Below the pieces are notes generated by a model. The model searched no databases and was not told the origin of the DNA. It saw only the letters and a list, made by a program, of their open reading frames with translations. From contig NZ_JACCAC010000001.1 in NCBI RefSeq assembly GCF_013409425.1, positions 2,852,001 through 2,916,000 on the forward strand: a DNA stretch of 64,000 nt, in the 5' to 3' direction. This document shows, piece by piece, positions 31,485-40,441 of this stretch; the stretch's first letter is position 1; each line of letters starts with the position of its first letter. The DNA comes from Nocardioides perillae (GTDB lineage: Bacteria > Actinomycetota > Actinomycetes > Propionibacteriales > Nocardioidaceae). Made by a program: the position numbers and the translations under genes.

Positions 31485-32370
31485 GGCGCTGCCGCTCCAG
31501 CAGCCGCAGCACGGCTGCCACGGCACCCTCCTCGTCGGGCACCCGCTCGTGCGGCACGCCCAGCCGGTCGAGGGCCCGCTGCAGGCGGGCCGCGTCGGTG
31601 GCGTCGGCCGCGGCGTACTGCACGGCGAGGTGCGGGTCGTCGAGGAGCCACGCGGGCAGCCGCGCGCCCGAGCCGACGTCGACCAGGGGTGCCGTGGTCG
31701 CCCGCGTCGGGTCGAGGTCGGCGACGGTGACCAGCAGCACCTCGTGCTGCGCCGCCAGGCGCCGCAGCACCGACGTCAGCGCAGCGGGCAGCTCCCCGTC
31801 GGTGGCGAGCGGCACGTCGTCGGTGACGACCACGGCGATGCTGCGCCGACGCACCGTGCGCGCGACGTGCTCGAGCAGGCCCACGAGGTCACCCGGCGGG
31901 CCGTCCTCGCGGGTCGCGTCGTGGGCCGCGGCGAGGCACCGCTCGAGGTGCACCTCCCCCGTCCGGGGCGGCAGCTGGGCCGCACCGCCGGCGTGGCCGT
32001 GCACCAGGCCGACGCGGTCGCCGTGGCCGAGCGCGAGCTGCCCGAGCACACCGGCCACGAGGACCGCGACGCGGCGCTTGGGCACGCCGACGTCGTTGAG
32101 CGCCGCCATCTCGCGCCCGGTCGAGACCACGAGGAGCACGGTGTGTCGGCGCTCGGCGCGGTAGCGGCGCACCAGGAGCGAGCCGGTGCGCGCCGAGGCC
32201 TTCCAGTCGAGGTCGCCCACGTCGTCGCCGCGCACGTAGTCGCGCAGGTCCTCGAGCTCGGTGCCGCGGCCGGCCTGGGCGGCGGCGTACTGGCCCTCGA
32301 GGAGGCCGCGCACCTTGCGGTGGGCGTGCAGGGCGAGGCGGGAGCGCACCCGGACCAGGTGGGCCGTCAC
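31471..32370 (-). CDS. DUF58-domain protein
   Basis: 299 aa. The typical DUF58 signature is early: GRGTELEDLRDYVRGDDVGD followed by LDWKASARTGSLLVRRY. The rest is a VWA-like fold without clear metal residues. Partner of MoxR ATPases in very many bacteria. GTG 32370 overlaps the moxR stop as GTGA. Cytoplasmic or peripheral; no membrane helix seen. Confidence 0.92.
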   Translation of the reverse strand: MTAHLVRVRSRLALHAHRKVRGLLEGQYAAAQAGRGTELEDLRDYVRGDDVGDLDWKASARTGSLLVRRYRAERRHTVLLVVSTGREMAALNDVGVPKRRVAVLVAGVLGQLALGHGDRVGLVHGHAGGAAQLPPRTGEVHLERCLAAAHDATREDGPPGDLVGLLEHVARTVRRRSIAVVVTDDVPLATDGELPAALTSVLRRLAAQHEVLLVTVADLDPTRATTAPLVDVGSGARLPAWLLDDPHLAVQYAAADATDAARLQRALDRLGVPHERVPDEEGAVAAVLRLLERQRRGRR

Positions 32371-33377
32371 GGGCTGGGGACCGCCTCGAAGACGGCGTCG
32401 ACCACGGACTCCGGGCGCACCCGGTCGGCCAGCGCCTCGAAGGAGAGGTGCAGCCGGTGCCGCAGCACGGCGTGGCGCAGCACCCGCACGTCGTCGGGCA
32501 CCACGTGGTCGCGGCCGGCCAGCAGCGCCTGGGCGCGGGCGACGTGCAGGAAGGCGATGCTGGCGCGGGGGCTCGCGCCGCGCTCCACGAGCGCACCGGT
32601 CGCGGGCCCGACGACCCCGGCGAGGTCGCGGGTGGCGTGCACGAGGTCGACGATGTAGCGCTTCACCGCCGGCGACACGAAGACCCGGGAGGCGAGCGCC
32701 TGCAGGTCGAGCACGTCGTGCGGCGTGGCCACCGCCGGCGCGGGCCCGCCGTGCAGGCCGAGCGTGCCCGCGTCGACGCGGTCGAGCACCTCGACCTCGG
32801 CGGCGTGGTCGGGGTAGTCGACGACCTCCTGCAGCAGGAACCGGTCGAGCTGGGCCTGCGGCAGGACGTAGGTGCCCTCGTCGTCGACCGGGTTCTGCGT
32901 GGCCAGCACGAGGAAGGGGCGCGGCAGCGGGTGCACCACCCCGGCGATCGAGGTCTGCCGCTCCTGCATCGCCTCCAGCACGGCCGACTGCGTCTTGGCG
33001 CTGGCGCGGTTCACCTCGTCGAGCAGCACCACCTGGGCGTGCACGGGCCCGAGCTGGGTGTCGAAGGTGTGGGTGCGGGGGTCGTAGACCTGGGTGCCGA
33101 CGATGTCGCTGGGCAGCAGGTCGGGCGTGCACTGGATGCGCGAGAAGTGCGCGCCCACCGACTGCGCCAGCGTCGAGGCGGCCAGGGTCTTGGCCAGCCC
33201 CGGCACGCTCTCGAGCAGCACGTGGCCCTCGGCGACGAGCGCGGTCAGGAGCACCCGTCGCACCCGGTCCTGGCCCACCACCCGGGCGCCGAAGGCGTCC
33301 GTCAGCCGGCTCAGCAGCTCGCTCGCGCGGGCCACCTCCTCGGCGGTCAACGGCTCGCTCACGTGGTGCGCGACCAT
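32367..33377 (-). CDS. moxR: MoxR-family AAA+ ATPase
   Basis: 336 aa. A modified Walker A region, LLESVPGLAKTLAASTLAQS, Walker B VVLLDEVNRASAKTQSAVLEAMQE and sensor LATQNPVDDEGTYVLPQAQLDRF are diagnostic of MoxR. It is a chaperone-like ATPase acting with VWA proteins, encoded downstream. GGAGGAG lies 5 nt before the ATG and TAGCCT (33419-33414) about 37 nt upstream, so this is the likely first gene of a six-gene coupled operon. Confidence 0.95.
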   Translation of the reverse strand: MVAHHVSEPLTAEEVARASELLSRLTDAFGARVVGQDRVRRVLLTALVAEGHVLLESVPGLAKTLAASTLAQSVGAHFSRIQCTPDLLPSDIVGTQVYDPRTHTFDTQLGPVHAQVVLLDEVNRASAKTQSAVLEAMQERQTSIAGVVHPLPRPFLVLATQNPVDDEGTYVLPQAQLDRFLLQEVVDYPDHAAEVEVLDRVDAGTLGLHGGPAPAVATPHDVLDLQALASRVFVSPAVKRYIVDLVHATRDLAGVVGPATGALVERGASPRASIAFLHVARAQALLAGRDHVVPDDVRVLRHAVLRHRLHLSFEALADRVRPESVVDAVFEAVPSP

Positions 33378-33413
33378 GCGGGCTCCTCCGCGCTCGGGTC
33401 CGGTGCGGGCACG

Positions 33414-33419
33414 AGGCTA
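33414..33419 (-). promoter_or_regulatory. -10 box for moxR operon
   Basis: TAGCCT on the minus strand. The predicted leader of about 30 nt carries GGAGGAG before the moxR ATG, so this one is leadered. Confidence 0.5.
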
Positions 33420-33444
33420 ACCGCTGCCGCTGCCGCGGCTCGGC

Positions 33445-34755
33445 TCAGGCGTCGGCCTGCGACGCGACGCCCGGCAGGGTCGCGGTGCTGAGCGCCTCGA
33501 CCTGGTCGCCGGGGCCGACCGCGGCGAGCTGGCCGCACGCCCCGTCGATCTCCTGCCCGCGGGTGTCGCGCACCGTCGTGGGCACGCCCTTCGCCTCCAG
33601 GCGGCGCACGAACTCGCGCTCGTCGGCCGGGTCGCTCGCCGTCCACTTCGAGCCCGGCGTGGGGTTGAGCGGGATCAGGTTGACGTGCACCCAGCCCCAG
33701 TCGCCGTAGCCGTTCAGCAGGTCGCCGAGGAGGTCGGCGCGCCACGCCTGGTCGTTGATGCCGCGCATCATGGCGTACTCGATCGAGACGCGGCGCTTCG
33801 TCACACGGGCGTAGTCCCAGGCCGCCTCGACGGTCTCGGCGACGGAGAAGCGGGTGTTGATCGGCACCAGCTCGTTGCGCAGCTCGTCGTCGGGGGCGTG
33901 CAGCGAGAGCGCCAGCGTGACCGGGACGCCCTCCTCGGTGAGCTGGCGGATGCGGGGCACGAGCCCGACGGTCGACACGGTGACGCCGCGCGCGGACATC
34001 CCGAGACCGGCGGGGCTGGGGTCGGTGAGGCGGCGTACGGCGCCCAGGACGGCCTTGTAGTTCGCGAGCGGCTCGCCCATGCCCATGAAGACGACGTTGT
34101 TGACCCGCCCCGGGCCGCCCGGCACCTCGCCGCGCGCCAGGGTGCGGGCCGCGGCGACGACCTGCTCCACGATCTCGGCGGTGCTCATGTTGCGCTGCAG
34201 CCCGCCCTGGCCGGTGGCGCAGAAGGGGCAGGCCATGCCGCAACCGGCCTGGCTCGACACGCACACCGTCGAGCGACCGGGGTAGCGCATCAGCACCGAC
34301 TCGACCAGCGCACCGTCGAAGAGCCGCCACAGCGTCTTGCGGGTGGTGCCCCGGTCGGCCTCGAGGGTGCGCAGGGGCGTCATCAGGGTGGGCAGCAGCG
34401 CGGCGACCAGCTCCTCGCGCTGGGTGGCGGGGAGGTCGGTCATCTGGGCCGGGTCGTCGACCAGGCGCGAGAAGTAGTGCGTCGAGAGCTGCTTCGCGCG
34501 GAAGCCGGGCAGCCCGTGCTCGACCAGCAGGTCCTTGCGCTCGGCCTCGGTCAGGTCGGCGAGGTGGCGCGGCGGCTTGGCGCGGCCGCGCGGGGCCTCG
34601 AAGACCAGGGGCAGGCCGGTGCGGCCGGCCGCGGCGGCCGCCTCGGCGGCGGCGGCGTCGGCCAGCGGGGCGACCTCGGTGGCCGGGGCGACCGGGGCGA
34701 CCGGGGCGACCGGGGCGGCCTCGGGTGCGGGGGCGGTGTCAGGTGTGTCGGGCAT
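33445..34755 (-). CDS. rlmN: Dual-specificity 23S rRNA / tRNA adenine-C2 methyltransferase
   Basis: Radical-SAM enzyme that methylates A2503 of 23S rRNA and A37 of some tRNAs. About 436 aa. Iron-sulfur motif [19 protein letters not shown] (CxxxCxxC), then [43 protein letters not shown] and the C-terminal [16 protein letters not shown] with the methyl-carrying Cys. The first 75 residues are an Ala/Pro-rich extension including VAPVAPVAP, encoded by 9-bp repeats. ATG 34755 is used; GGGGGAG just upstream is rather close (2 nt). Confidence 0.95.
   Translation of the reverse strand: MPDTPDTAPAPEAAPVAPVAPVAPATEVAPLADAAAAEAAAAAGRTGLPLVFEAPRGRAKPPRHLADLTEAERKDLLVEHGLPGFRAKQLSTHYFSRLVDDPAQMTDLPATQREELVAALLPTLMTPLRTLEADRGTTRKTLWRLFDGALVESVLMRYPGRSTVCVSSQAGCGMACPFCATGQGGLQRNMSTAEIVEQVVAAARTLARGEVPGGPGRVNNVVFMGMGEPLANYKAVLGAVRRLTDPSPAGLGMSARGVTVSTVGLVPRIRQLTEEGVPVTLALSLHAPDDELRNELVPINTRFSVAETVEAAWDYARVTKRRVSIEYAMMRGINDQAWRADLLGDLLNGYGDWGWVHVNLIPLNPTPGSKWTASDPADEREFVRRLEAKGVPTTVRDTRGQEIDGACGQLAAVGPGDQVEALSTATLPGVASQADA
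34681..34720. repeat. 9-bp tandem repeat in rlmN 5' end
   Basis: About four copies of ggggcgacc (plus strand), encoding the APV repeats of the RlmN extension. Confidence 0.75.
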
Positions 34756-34798
34756 GGCTCCCCCATGGTCGCACCCGCCCCGGGGTGCGCCGAAAACG

Positions 34799-35158
34799 TC
34801 AGCGCTCGACGAGCACCATGAGCCACAGCACGAGCGAGGCGACGCCGAGCACCACGACCGCGGTGGTGACTGCCCCGAGCAGCACGTAGGCACCGAAGCG
34901 CCGGGTGCGGGCGGGGGCCAGGAGGCCGAGGGGCACCAGGAGGGCGAGCAGCGCCAGCGGGAAGAGCGAGGCGGCGGTGTCGTAGTCGAGGAACAGCCGC
35001 AGCAGGCCGATCCAGCCGCCGGGCACGACCGTCACGAGCACGGCGCCGGCGAAGAAACCGGCGAGCGCGCTGAAGACCGGGTGGTCGCGGTGCCACCAGT
35101 CGGTGGGCTGCGCGGGTCGACCGGGCGTCACGGTCTCCGCGTCACGGCTGCTGGGCAC
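34799..35158 (-). CDS. Small hypothetical membrane protein
   Basis: 119 aa with three hydrophobic helices: [36 protein letters not shown] and [20 protein letters not shown]; the loop [15 protein letters not shown] lies between the first two. No recognised family. GTG 35158 is 19 nt after cdsA stops on the same strand; another GTG at 35143 is possible. Probably co-transcribed with cdsA. Confidence 0.65.
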   Translation of the reverse strand: MPSSRDAETVTPGRPAQPTDWWHRDHPVFSALAGFFAGAVLVTVVPGGWIGLLRLFLDYDTAASLFPLALLALLVPLGLLAPARTRRFGAYVLLGAVTTAVVVLGVASLVLWLMVLVER

Positions 35159-35177
35159 CGGGTCAGCATCCCACGGC

Positions 35178-36065
35178 TCAGAAGACGGCGTAGTGCAGCA
35201 GCAGCCAGGTGGGGGCGACGGTCGCGAGCAGGGAGTCGAGACGGTCCATCAGCCCGCCGTGGCCGGGCACCACCTGCGACATGTCCTTGATCCCGAGGTC
35301 GCGCTTGATGACCGACTCGCACAGGTCGCCGAGCGTGGCCATGACGACGGTGATGAGGCCGAGCACCACCCCCACCCACGCGGGGCCGTCGAGCAGCTGG
35401 GTGACCGTGAGCCACCCGGCGAAGACGCAGAGGGCGGCCGAGCCGGCGAACCCCTCCCACGACTTCTTCGGGCTGATGACCGGCGCCATGGGGTGCTTGC
35501 CGAAGAGCACCCCGGCGACGTACCCGCCGGTGTCGGAGGCGATGGTGACCAGGATGAAGCAGACGATGCCGAGCGCGCCCTGGGAGGGCTCCTCCGCGTC
35601 GGACCCGATGCCGCCCTCGGCCAGCAGCAGGGCCACGAAGGAGCCGAGGAAGGGCACGTAGACCAGCGTGAAGACCGACGCGGTGGCGGTGCGGACGTAG
35701 CCCTCGACGCCGCGGCGCAGCAGCCACAGCATGGTGGCCAGCGCGGTGACCGCGGTCGCGGTCACGAGCGCCTCGGCGCCCCACACGTAGGCGACGACGA
35801 CCATGACGACGCCGCCGAGCATCAACGGCTGCTCCGGCAGGTCGACCGCCTGGCTCAACAGGCCCTGGCGCATCTCCCAGATCGCCACGACCACCGCGGC
35901 CGCCACGATGACCATGAAGGCGGTCTTGAGGAACGCCAGCGAGAGCGCGATCGCGGCGAGCAGGACGACGGCCGAGCCGATCGCGGCGGGCAGGTTGCGA
36001 CCCGCCCGGCCGTGGTCCTTGGCAGGAGCCGCGGCGGGCGCGTGCGCAGGTGTCGGGTCGACCAC
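35178..36065 (-). CDS. cdsA: Phosphatidate cytidylyltransferase (CDP-diglyceride synthase)
   Basis: Membrane enzyme making CDP-diacylglycerol, the precursor of phospholipids. 295 aa with about eight helices. The CDP-DAG synthase signature is in the last third: SDTGGYVAGVLFGKHP, SPKKSWEGFAGS, GDLCESVIKRDLGIKD and GHGGLMDRLDSLL with its conserved Asp. An N-terminal Ala/Pro-rich cytosolic part precedes the first helix. The GTG start lies 24 nt after the frr stop and just beyond an inverted repeat; no clear ribosome site, so coupling with frr is possible. Confidence 0.95.
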   Translation of the reverse strand: MVDPTPAHAPAAAPAKDHGRAGRNLPAAIGSAVVLLAAIALSLAFLKTAFMVIVAAAVVVAIWEMRQGLLSQAVDLPEQPLMLGGVVMVVVAYVWGAEALVTATAVTALATMLWLLRRGVEGYVRTATASVFTLVYVPFLGSFVALLLAEGGIGSDAEEPSQGALGIVCFILVTIASDTGGYVAGVLFGKHPMAPVISPKKSWEGFAGSAALCVFAGWLTVTQLLDGPAWVGVVLGLITVVMATLGDLCESVIKRDLGIKDMSQVVPGHGGLMDRLDSLLATVAPTWLLLHYAVF

Positions 36066-36078
36066 AGGGGTCCGGGCG

Positions 36079-36101
36079 GCTCGAGGTCTCAGACCTCGAG
36101 C
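36079..36101. terminator. Perfect inverted repeat at frr stop codon
   Basis: GCTCGAGGTCT (36079-36089) and AGACCTCGAGC (36091-36101), 11 bp each, separated by one base, overlap the frr stop codon. It could form a tight stem between frr and cdsA and reduce read-through or protect the upstream mRNA. A protein-binding palindrome is an alternative. Confidence 0.5.
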
Positions 36102-36646
36102 AGCTCGGCCTCCTTCGACTTCAGCATCTCGTCGATGGCGTCGGTGTGCTTCTTGGTGGTCGCGTCGAGCTTCTTCTCCGCCCCCACGACGTCGTCCTGA
36201 CCGGCGTCGCCGTCCTTCTCCAACTTCTCGAGCGCCTGCTTGGCGGTGCGGCGCACGTTGCGCACCGAGACCCGGCCGTCCTCGGCCTTGGCCTTCGCGA
36301 GCTTGATGTACTCCTTGCGGCGCTCCTCGGTCAGCTCCGGGAAGACGCAGCGCAGCACCTTGCCGTCGTTGGCCGGGTTGACGCCGAGGTCGGAGTCGCG
36401 GATGGCGCGCTCGATGCCGCCCATCGCGCCCTGGTCGTAGGGCGAGATGAGGATGACCCGGGCCTCGGGGGCGGTGAAGGAGGCGAGCTGCTGCAGCGGG
36501 GTGGGCGAGCCGTAGTAGTCGACCACGATCTTGCTGAACATCGACGGGTGCGCCCGGCCGGCCCGGATCGCCGCGAACTCCTCGCGGGTCGCCTCGACGG
36601 ACTTGCCCATCTTCTCGTCGGCCTCGGAGAGGACCTGGTTGATCAC
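36089..36646 (-). CDS. frr: Ribosome recycling factor
   Basis: Releases ribosomes from mRNA after termination, with EF-G. 185 aa, normal length. Family stretches: MGKSVEATREEFAAIRAGRA, VDYYGSPTPLQQLASF, IRDSDLGVNPANDGKVLR and FPELTEERRKEYIKLAK. Lies 39 nt after pyrH in the usual rpsB-tsf-pyrH-frr-cdsA order. Confidence 0.98.
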   Translation of the reverse strand: MINQVLSEADEKMGKSVEATREEFAAIRAGRAHPSMFSKIVVDYYGSPTPLQQLASFTAPEARVILISPYDQGAMGGIERAIRDSDLGVNPANDGKVLRCVFPELTEERRKEYIKLAKAKAEDGRVSVRNVRRTAKQALEKLEKDGDAGQDDVVGAEKKLDATTKKHTDAIDEMLKSKEAELLEV

Positions 36647-36685
36647 GGCTGCTCCTGTCTGGTGGTGCGTGGGGCGGGTGGGGGC

Positions 36686-37399
36686 TCAGCCGGCGGAGAC
36701 CAGCGTCCCGATCCTCTCACCCGCGACGACGCGGGGGATGTTGCCCTCGGGCTCCATCCCGAAGACCACCATGGGCAGGCGGTTCTCGGCGCACAGGGTG
36801 AAGGCGGTCTGGTCGACGACGCGCAGCCCCTGGCTGATCGCGTCGTCGTAGGTCAAGGTGTCGAGCTTGCGCGCGGTGGGGTCCTGGTGCGGGTCGGCGG
36901 TGTAGACGCCGTCGACGCCGTTCTTGGCGAAGAGCACCGCGTCGCAGCGGCTCTCGAGCGCCCGCTGCACCGCGACGGTGTCGGTGGAGAAGAACGGCAT
37001 GCCCATGCCGGCGCCGAAGATGACGACGCGCCCCTTCTCCATGTGCCGGATCGCACGGCGCGGCACGTAGGGCTCGGCCACCTGGCCCATCGTGATCGCG
37101 GTCTGCACGCGGGTCTCGACGCCCATCTTCTCCAGGAAGTCCTGCAGGGCCAGGCAGTTCATGACGATGCCGAGCATGCCCATGTAGTCGGCCCGCACGC
37201 GGTCCATGCCGCGCTGCTGCAGCTCCGCGCCGCGGAAGAAGTTGCCGCCGCCGGTGACGACCGCGATCTGGGTGCCCGACTCCACGACGCGGGCGACGTC
37301 GCGCGCCACGGTCTGCACCACGTCGGGGTCGACCCCGACCTTCCCGCCGCCGAAGACCTCGCCGGACAGCTTGAGGAGCACACGTCGGTAGGCGGTCAC
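36686..37399 (-). CDS. pyrH: UMP kinase
   Basis: Makes UDP from UMP; hexameric bacterial type of the amino-acid kinase fold, regulated by GTP and UTP. 237 aa. Motifs: [42 protein letters not shown] and [17 protein letters not shown] 37399 has AGGAGG 8 nt upstream. A terminator-like stem separates it from tsf, so pyrH-frr may have their own promoter as well. Confidence 0.97.
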   Translation of the reverse strand: MTAYRRVLLKLSGEVFGGGKVGVDPDVVQTVARDVARVVESGTQIAVVTGGGNFFRGAELQQRGMDRVRADYMGMLGIVMNCLALQDFLEKMGVETRVQTAITMGQVAEPYVPRRAIRHMEKGRVVIFGAGMGMPFFSTDTVAVQRALESRCDAVLFAKNGVDGVYTADPHQDPTARKLDTLTYDDAISQGLRVVDQTAFTLCAENRLPMVVFGMEPEGNIPRVVAGERIGTLVSAG

Positions 37400-37470
37400 G
37401 GGCGGGTCCTCCTGGCGGTGGCGGGCGGGCGGTGGGTGCGGCGTACGGCGCGTGCTGCGGGCCCCGGACA

Positions 37471-37524
37471 GCGCAGGAGGCCGGTCCGGACCGCGGGAAC
37501 CGCGCCGGACCGACCTCCGCTGCG
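37471..37524. terminator. Long hairpin after tsf
   Basis: CGCAGGAGGCCGGTCCGG (starting at 37472) pairs with the segment CCGGACCGACCTCCGCTGCG (ending 37524) apart from a small bulge and one or two mismatches. It begins about 20 nt downstream of the tsf stop on the minus strand. Probable terminator or attenuator between tsf and pyrH. Confidence 0.65.
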
Positions 37525-37545
37525 TCTGGTCGGCAACCTAGCCGA

Positions 37546-38361
37546 TCAGGCGCCGACCTCGAAACGCACGAAGCGGGTGACGGTGACGCCCGCGGCGTCG
37601 AGCACGGCCTTGACCGACTTCTTGCTCTCGGTCACCGACGGCTGCTCGAGGAGCACGACGTCCTTGAAGAAGCCGTTGAGCCGGCCCTCGGTGATCTTGG
37701 CGATCGCCTGCTCGGGCTTGCCCTCCTCGCGCGAGGTGGCCTCGGCGATCTCGCGCTCCTTGGCCACGACGTCGGCGGGGACCTCGTCGCGGGTGAGGTA
37801 CTGCGGGCGCATGGCGGCGATCTGCATCGCGGCGCCGCGGGCGGCGTCCTCGTCGTCGCCCTCGAACTCCACGAGCACGCCCACCGCCGGCGGCAGGTCG
37901 GCGGCACGCTTGTGCATGTAGGTCACCGAGGTGCCGTCGAAGTAGGCCACCTGGCCCAGCTCGATCTTCTCGCCGATGGTGATCGCGAGGCCCTCGACGA
38001 CCTCGCCGACGGTCTTGCCGTCGAGCGGGACGGCCTTGAGCGCCTCGACGTCGCCGGCCTTCGCCTCGGCGGCCGCGTCGGCGATCTTCTGGGCCACGGC
38101 GACGAAGTCCTCGCCCTTGGCCACGAAGTCGGTCTCGCACTTGAGCTCGACGAGCGCACCGCCGGAGGTGGCGACCAGGCCGGCGGAGGCCTCGCGCTCG
38201 GCGCCGCGCTTCGCGGCCTTCGCGGCGCCCTTGACGCGCAGCAGCTCGACGGCCTTGTCGAAGTCGCCCTCGGCCTCCTCGAGCGCCTTCTTGCAGTCCA
38301 TCATGCCGGCGCTGGTGAGCTCACGGAGCTTCTTGACGTCGGCGGCGGAGAAAGTCGCCAT
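37546..38361 (-). CDS. tsf: Elongation factor Ts
   Basis: Nucleotide exchange factor for EF-Tu. 271 aa. N-terminal UBA-like motif [21 protein letters not shown], then the linker [20 protein letters not shown] and core [18 protein letters not shown]. The ATG start gives the standard N-terminus. Follows rpsB with a strong hairpin between them. Confidence 0.98.
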   Translation of the reverse strand: MATFSAADVKKLRELTSAGMMDCKKALEEAEGDFDKAVELLRVKGAAKAAKRGAEREASAGLVATSGGALVELKCETDFVAKGEDFVAVAQKIADAAAEAKAGDVEALKAVPLDGKTVGEVVEGLAITIGEKIELGQVAYFDGTSVTYMHKRAADLPPAVGVLVEFEGDDEDAARGAAMQIAAMRPQYLTRDEVPADVVAKEREIAEATSREEGKPEQAIAKITEGRLNGFFKDVVLLEQPSVTESKKSVKAVLDAAGVTVTRFVRFEVGA

Positions 38362-38401
38362 GGGGTGTCCTCGCCCTCTTCTGGTCTGGGTGGTCAGGGA
38401 A

Positions 38402-38434
38402 GGGCCGGTGCCGCCCGGTGGGCGGCACCGGCCC
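38402..38434. terminator. Perfect 15-bp hairpin between rpsB and tsf
   Basis: GGGCCGGTGCCGCCC (38402-38416), loop GGT, GGGCGGCACCGGCCC (38420-38434). Likely attenuates transcription between rpsB and tsf. Its core is nearly the same as the khpA-rimM hairpin at 57326. Confidence 0.7.
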
Positions 38435-38454
38435 AGGTGAGTGGTGGGACCGGC

Positions 38455-39402
38455 TCAGGAGTCGGTCGCGGGGGCCGCGTCCGCGGCGGGCGGAGCGGCC
38501 TCGGCGGGGGCCTCGGCGGGGGCCTCGACGGGAGCGGCGGCCTCACCGGCCTCGCTCGCGGCACCGGTCGACTCGGTGGCCGGGGTGGTCTCGGTGGCGG
38601 CGTCGCCACCGGTGGCCTCGACGGCGACCTTGTCGGCCTCGCCGGAGAGCAGCTCGCGCTCCCACTCGGCCAGCGGCTCGTCGGCGGCGGTGTCGGACCC
38701 CGAGCGGGCGCCCGAGCGCGACATCAGGCCGTCGGCCACGGCGTCGGCCACGACGCGGGTCAGCAGACCGACCGCGCGGATGGCGTCGTCGTTGCCCGGG
38801 ATCGGGAAGTCGACGACGTCGGGGTCGCAGTTGGAGTCCAGGATGCCCACGATCGGGATCTTGAGCTTGCGGGCCTCCTCGACGGCGAGGTGCTCCTTGT
38901 TGGTGTCGACGATCCACACCGCGGAGGGGGTGCGACCCATCTCGCGGATGCCGCCGAGGGTCTTGTCGAGCTTGTCGCGCTCCCGCTTCATCTGCAGGAG
39001 CTCCTTCTTGGTGCGACCGGAGCCCGCGACGTCGTCGAAGTCGATCTCGTCGAGCTCCTTGAGGCGGTTGATCCGCTGGTGCACGGTCGAGAAGTTGGTG
39101 AGCATGCCGCCGAGCCAGCGCTGGTTGACGTAGGGCATGCCCACGCGGGTCGCCTGCTCGGCGATCGCCTCCTGCGCCTGCTTCTTCGTGCCGACGAACA
39201 TGATCGTGCCGCCCTTGGCGACGGTCTCCTTGATGAAGGCGTAGGACCGGTCGATGTAGGCCAGCGACTGCTGCAGGTCGATGATGTAGATGCCGTTGCG
39301 CTCGGTCATGATGAAGCGCTTCATCTTGGGGTTCCAGCGACGGGTCTGGTGCCCGAAGTGGACGCCGCTCTCGAGGAGCTGGCGCATGGTCACGACTGCC
39401 AT
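38455..39402 (-). CDS. rpsB: 30S ribosomal protein S2
   Basis: Structural protein of the 30S subunit. 315 aa. Standard start [20 protein letters not shown], then [33 protein letters not shown] and [20 protein letters not shown]. After about residue 235 there is an Ala/Glu-rich acidic tail of about 75 residues, common in actinobacteria. ATG 39402 has AGGAGAG about 8 nt upstream; longer upstream frames read through the leader. Confidence 0.97.
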   Translation of the reverse strand: MAVVTMRQLLESGVHFGHQTRRWNPKMKRFIMTERNGIYIIDLQQSLAYIDRSYAFIKETVAKGGTIMFVGTKKQAQEAIAEQATRVGMPYVNQRWLGGMLTNFSTVHQRINRLKELDEIDFDDVAGSGRTKKELLQMKRERDKLDKTLGGIREMGRTPSAVWIVDTNKEHLAVEEARKLKIPIVGILDSNCDPDVVDFPIPGNDDAIRAVGLLTRVVADAVADGLMSRSGARSGSDTAADEPLAEWERELLSGEADKVAVEATGGDAATETTPATESTGAASEAGEAAAPVEAPAEAPAEAAPPAADAAPATDS

Positions 39403-39775
39403 GGTGGTTCTCTCTCCTGGTGGCCCGCGCGCGCCCGCGAGGGCACGGCCGGGCCGGGTGGGTGTCCAGTTGTCCGCGGGCCGGCGGGTGCCGGCTCGCC
39501 CTGACGTCTGCGCGCGACCCCACCCGGTGCTGGCGCACCGGGACCGGAGGTCGTCGCCCACGGGTGGTCGGGGGCCGGAGCGGCTCCCGTCGCGGTCTGC
39601 GGACGTGCGAAGTCAGTCCCCGGAGGGACTGCTGGGGACACACTAGCCCCGCCGCGGCGCGCCCGACGAATCCGAGCGGGCCGCCGCGCGTGCACAGGGG
39701 GCTGCACCGACCCCGGTCCTCCCCAGCCTCGTCGCGGTGGCCCCGGCGTACGCCGTGGGGGCGGAGGGTGGGCGG
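39403..39775. promoter_or_regulatory. rpsB promoter and long leader; upstream region of M23 gene
   Basis: 373 bp without a gene. On the minus strand TAGTGT (39645-39640) could be the rpsB -10 (the -35 is weak, TTCGTC). The transcript would then have a leader of about 230 nt. It begins with the stem CAGTCCC/GGGACTG (39614-39631, loop of 4) and has a later GCCGGC/GCCGGC stem near 39480-39495. Long rpsB leaders that bind S2 are known in other bacteria; that is only an analogy here. The right end holds the ribosome site of the M23 gene. Confidence 0.5.
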
Positions 39776-40441
39776 GTGACCCGTCCCCGCTCCCGCCTCC
39801 GCCTGCTGCTCGCCGCGACCGCCGCGCTCCTCGCCCTGCCCGCAGGGTCGGCCGGCGGCACACCCGAGGGGGTCTGGCCCCTCGACCCGCGCCCAGCCGT
39901 GGTCGGGGCGTTCGCCCCGCCGCCGAGCCCCTGGGCGGCCGGGCACCGCGGCGTGGACCTCAGTGGACGGGTGGGCCAGCCGGTCCGTGCGGCGCTCGCG
40001 GGCACGGTGCGCTTCGCCGGGACGCTCGCGGGTCGAGGCGTGCTGGTCGTGGGGCACGGCGCGACCCGCACGACCTACGAGCCGGTGGCGGCGCTGGTCG
40101 TCGTCGGTGCGCGGGTGGCGCGCGGCGAGGTCGTGGGTGTGCTCGAGGGTGGCGGGTCGCACTGCGCGCCTGCCGCCTGCCTGCACTGGGGGTGGCGCCG
40201 TGGTGAGCGCTACCTCGACCCGTTGCTGCTCGTCGGGGGCGGCCCGGTGCGGCTGCTGCCCCTCGACGGGGGCGGCGGGGGCCCGGCCGCCGCGGTGGGA
40301 CCGACGGCCGCGGCGGGCGCCTGGGCCGGCGGGGACACCACTGGCCCGGCTGCGCGCAGCGTGACGGCGCTGTGGCGCCCGCTGGCGGAGCTCGGGTTGC
40401 TCCCGTGCCCTGCTCAGGCGCGGGGGTGGGCCTGCCGGTAG
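39776..40441 (+). CDS. Secreted M23-family metallopeptidase (LytM-like)
   Basis: 221 aa. GTG 39776 opens a signal peptide ([20 protein letters not shown], cleavage likely after PAGSAGG), so I prefer it to a start at 39737; GGAGGG lies about 8 nt upstream. The M23 fold shows [20 protein letters not shown] with the H and D zinc ligands, [14 protein letters not shown] and [15 protein letters not shown] with the last His. Probably cuts or binds peptidoglycan outside the membrane. It is convergent with xerC and overlaps its 3' end by 28 bp. Confidence 0.85.
   Translation: MTRPRSRLRLLLAATAALLALPAGSAGGTPEGVWPLDPRPAVVGAFAPPPSPWAAGHRGVDLSGRVGQPVRAALAGTVRFAGTLAGRGVLVVGHGATRTTYEPVAALVVVGARVARGEVVGVLEGGGSHCAPAACLHWGWRRGERYLDPLLLVGGGPVRLLPLDGGGGGPAAAVGPTAAAGAWAGGDTTGPAARSVTALWRPLAELGLLPCPAQARGWACR

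Noticed and set aside
30933..31526. Upstream start at 31526 for the operon membrane protein
   Set aside because: It would overlap DUF58 by 56 bp and add a Cys/Trp-rich segment out of character; GTG 31484 is more economical.
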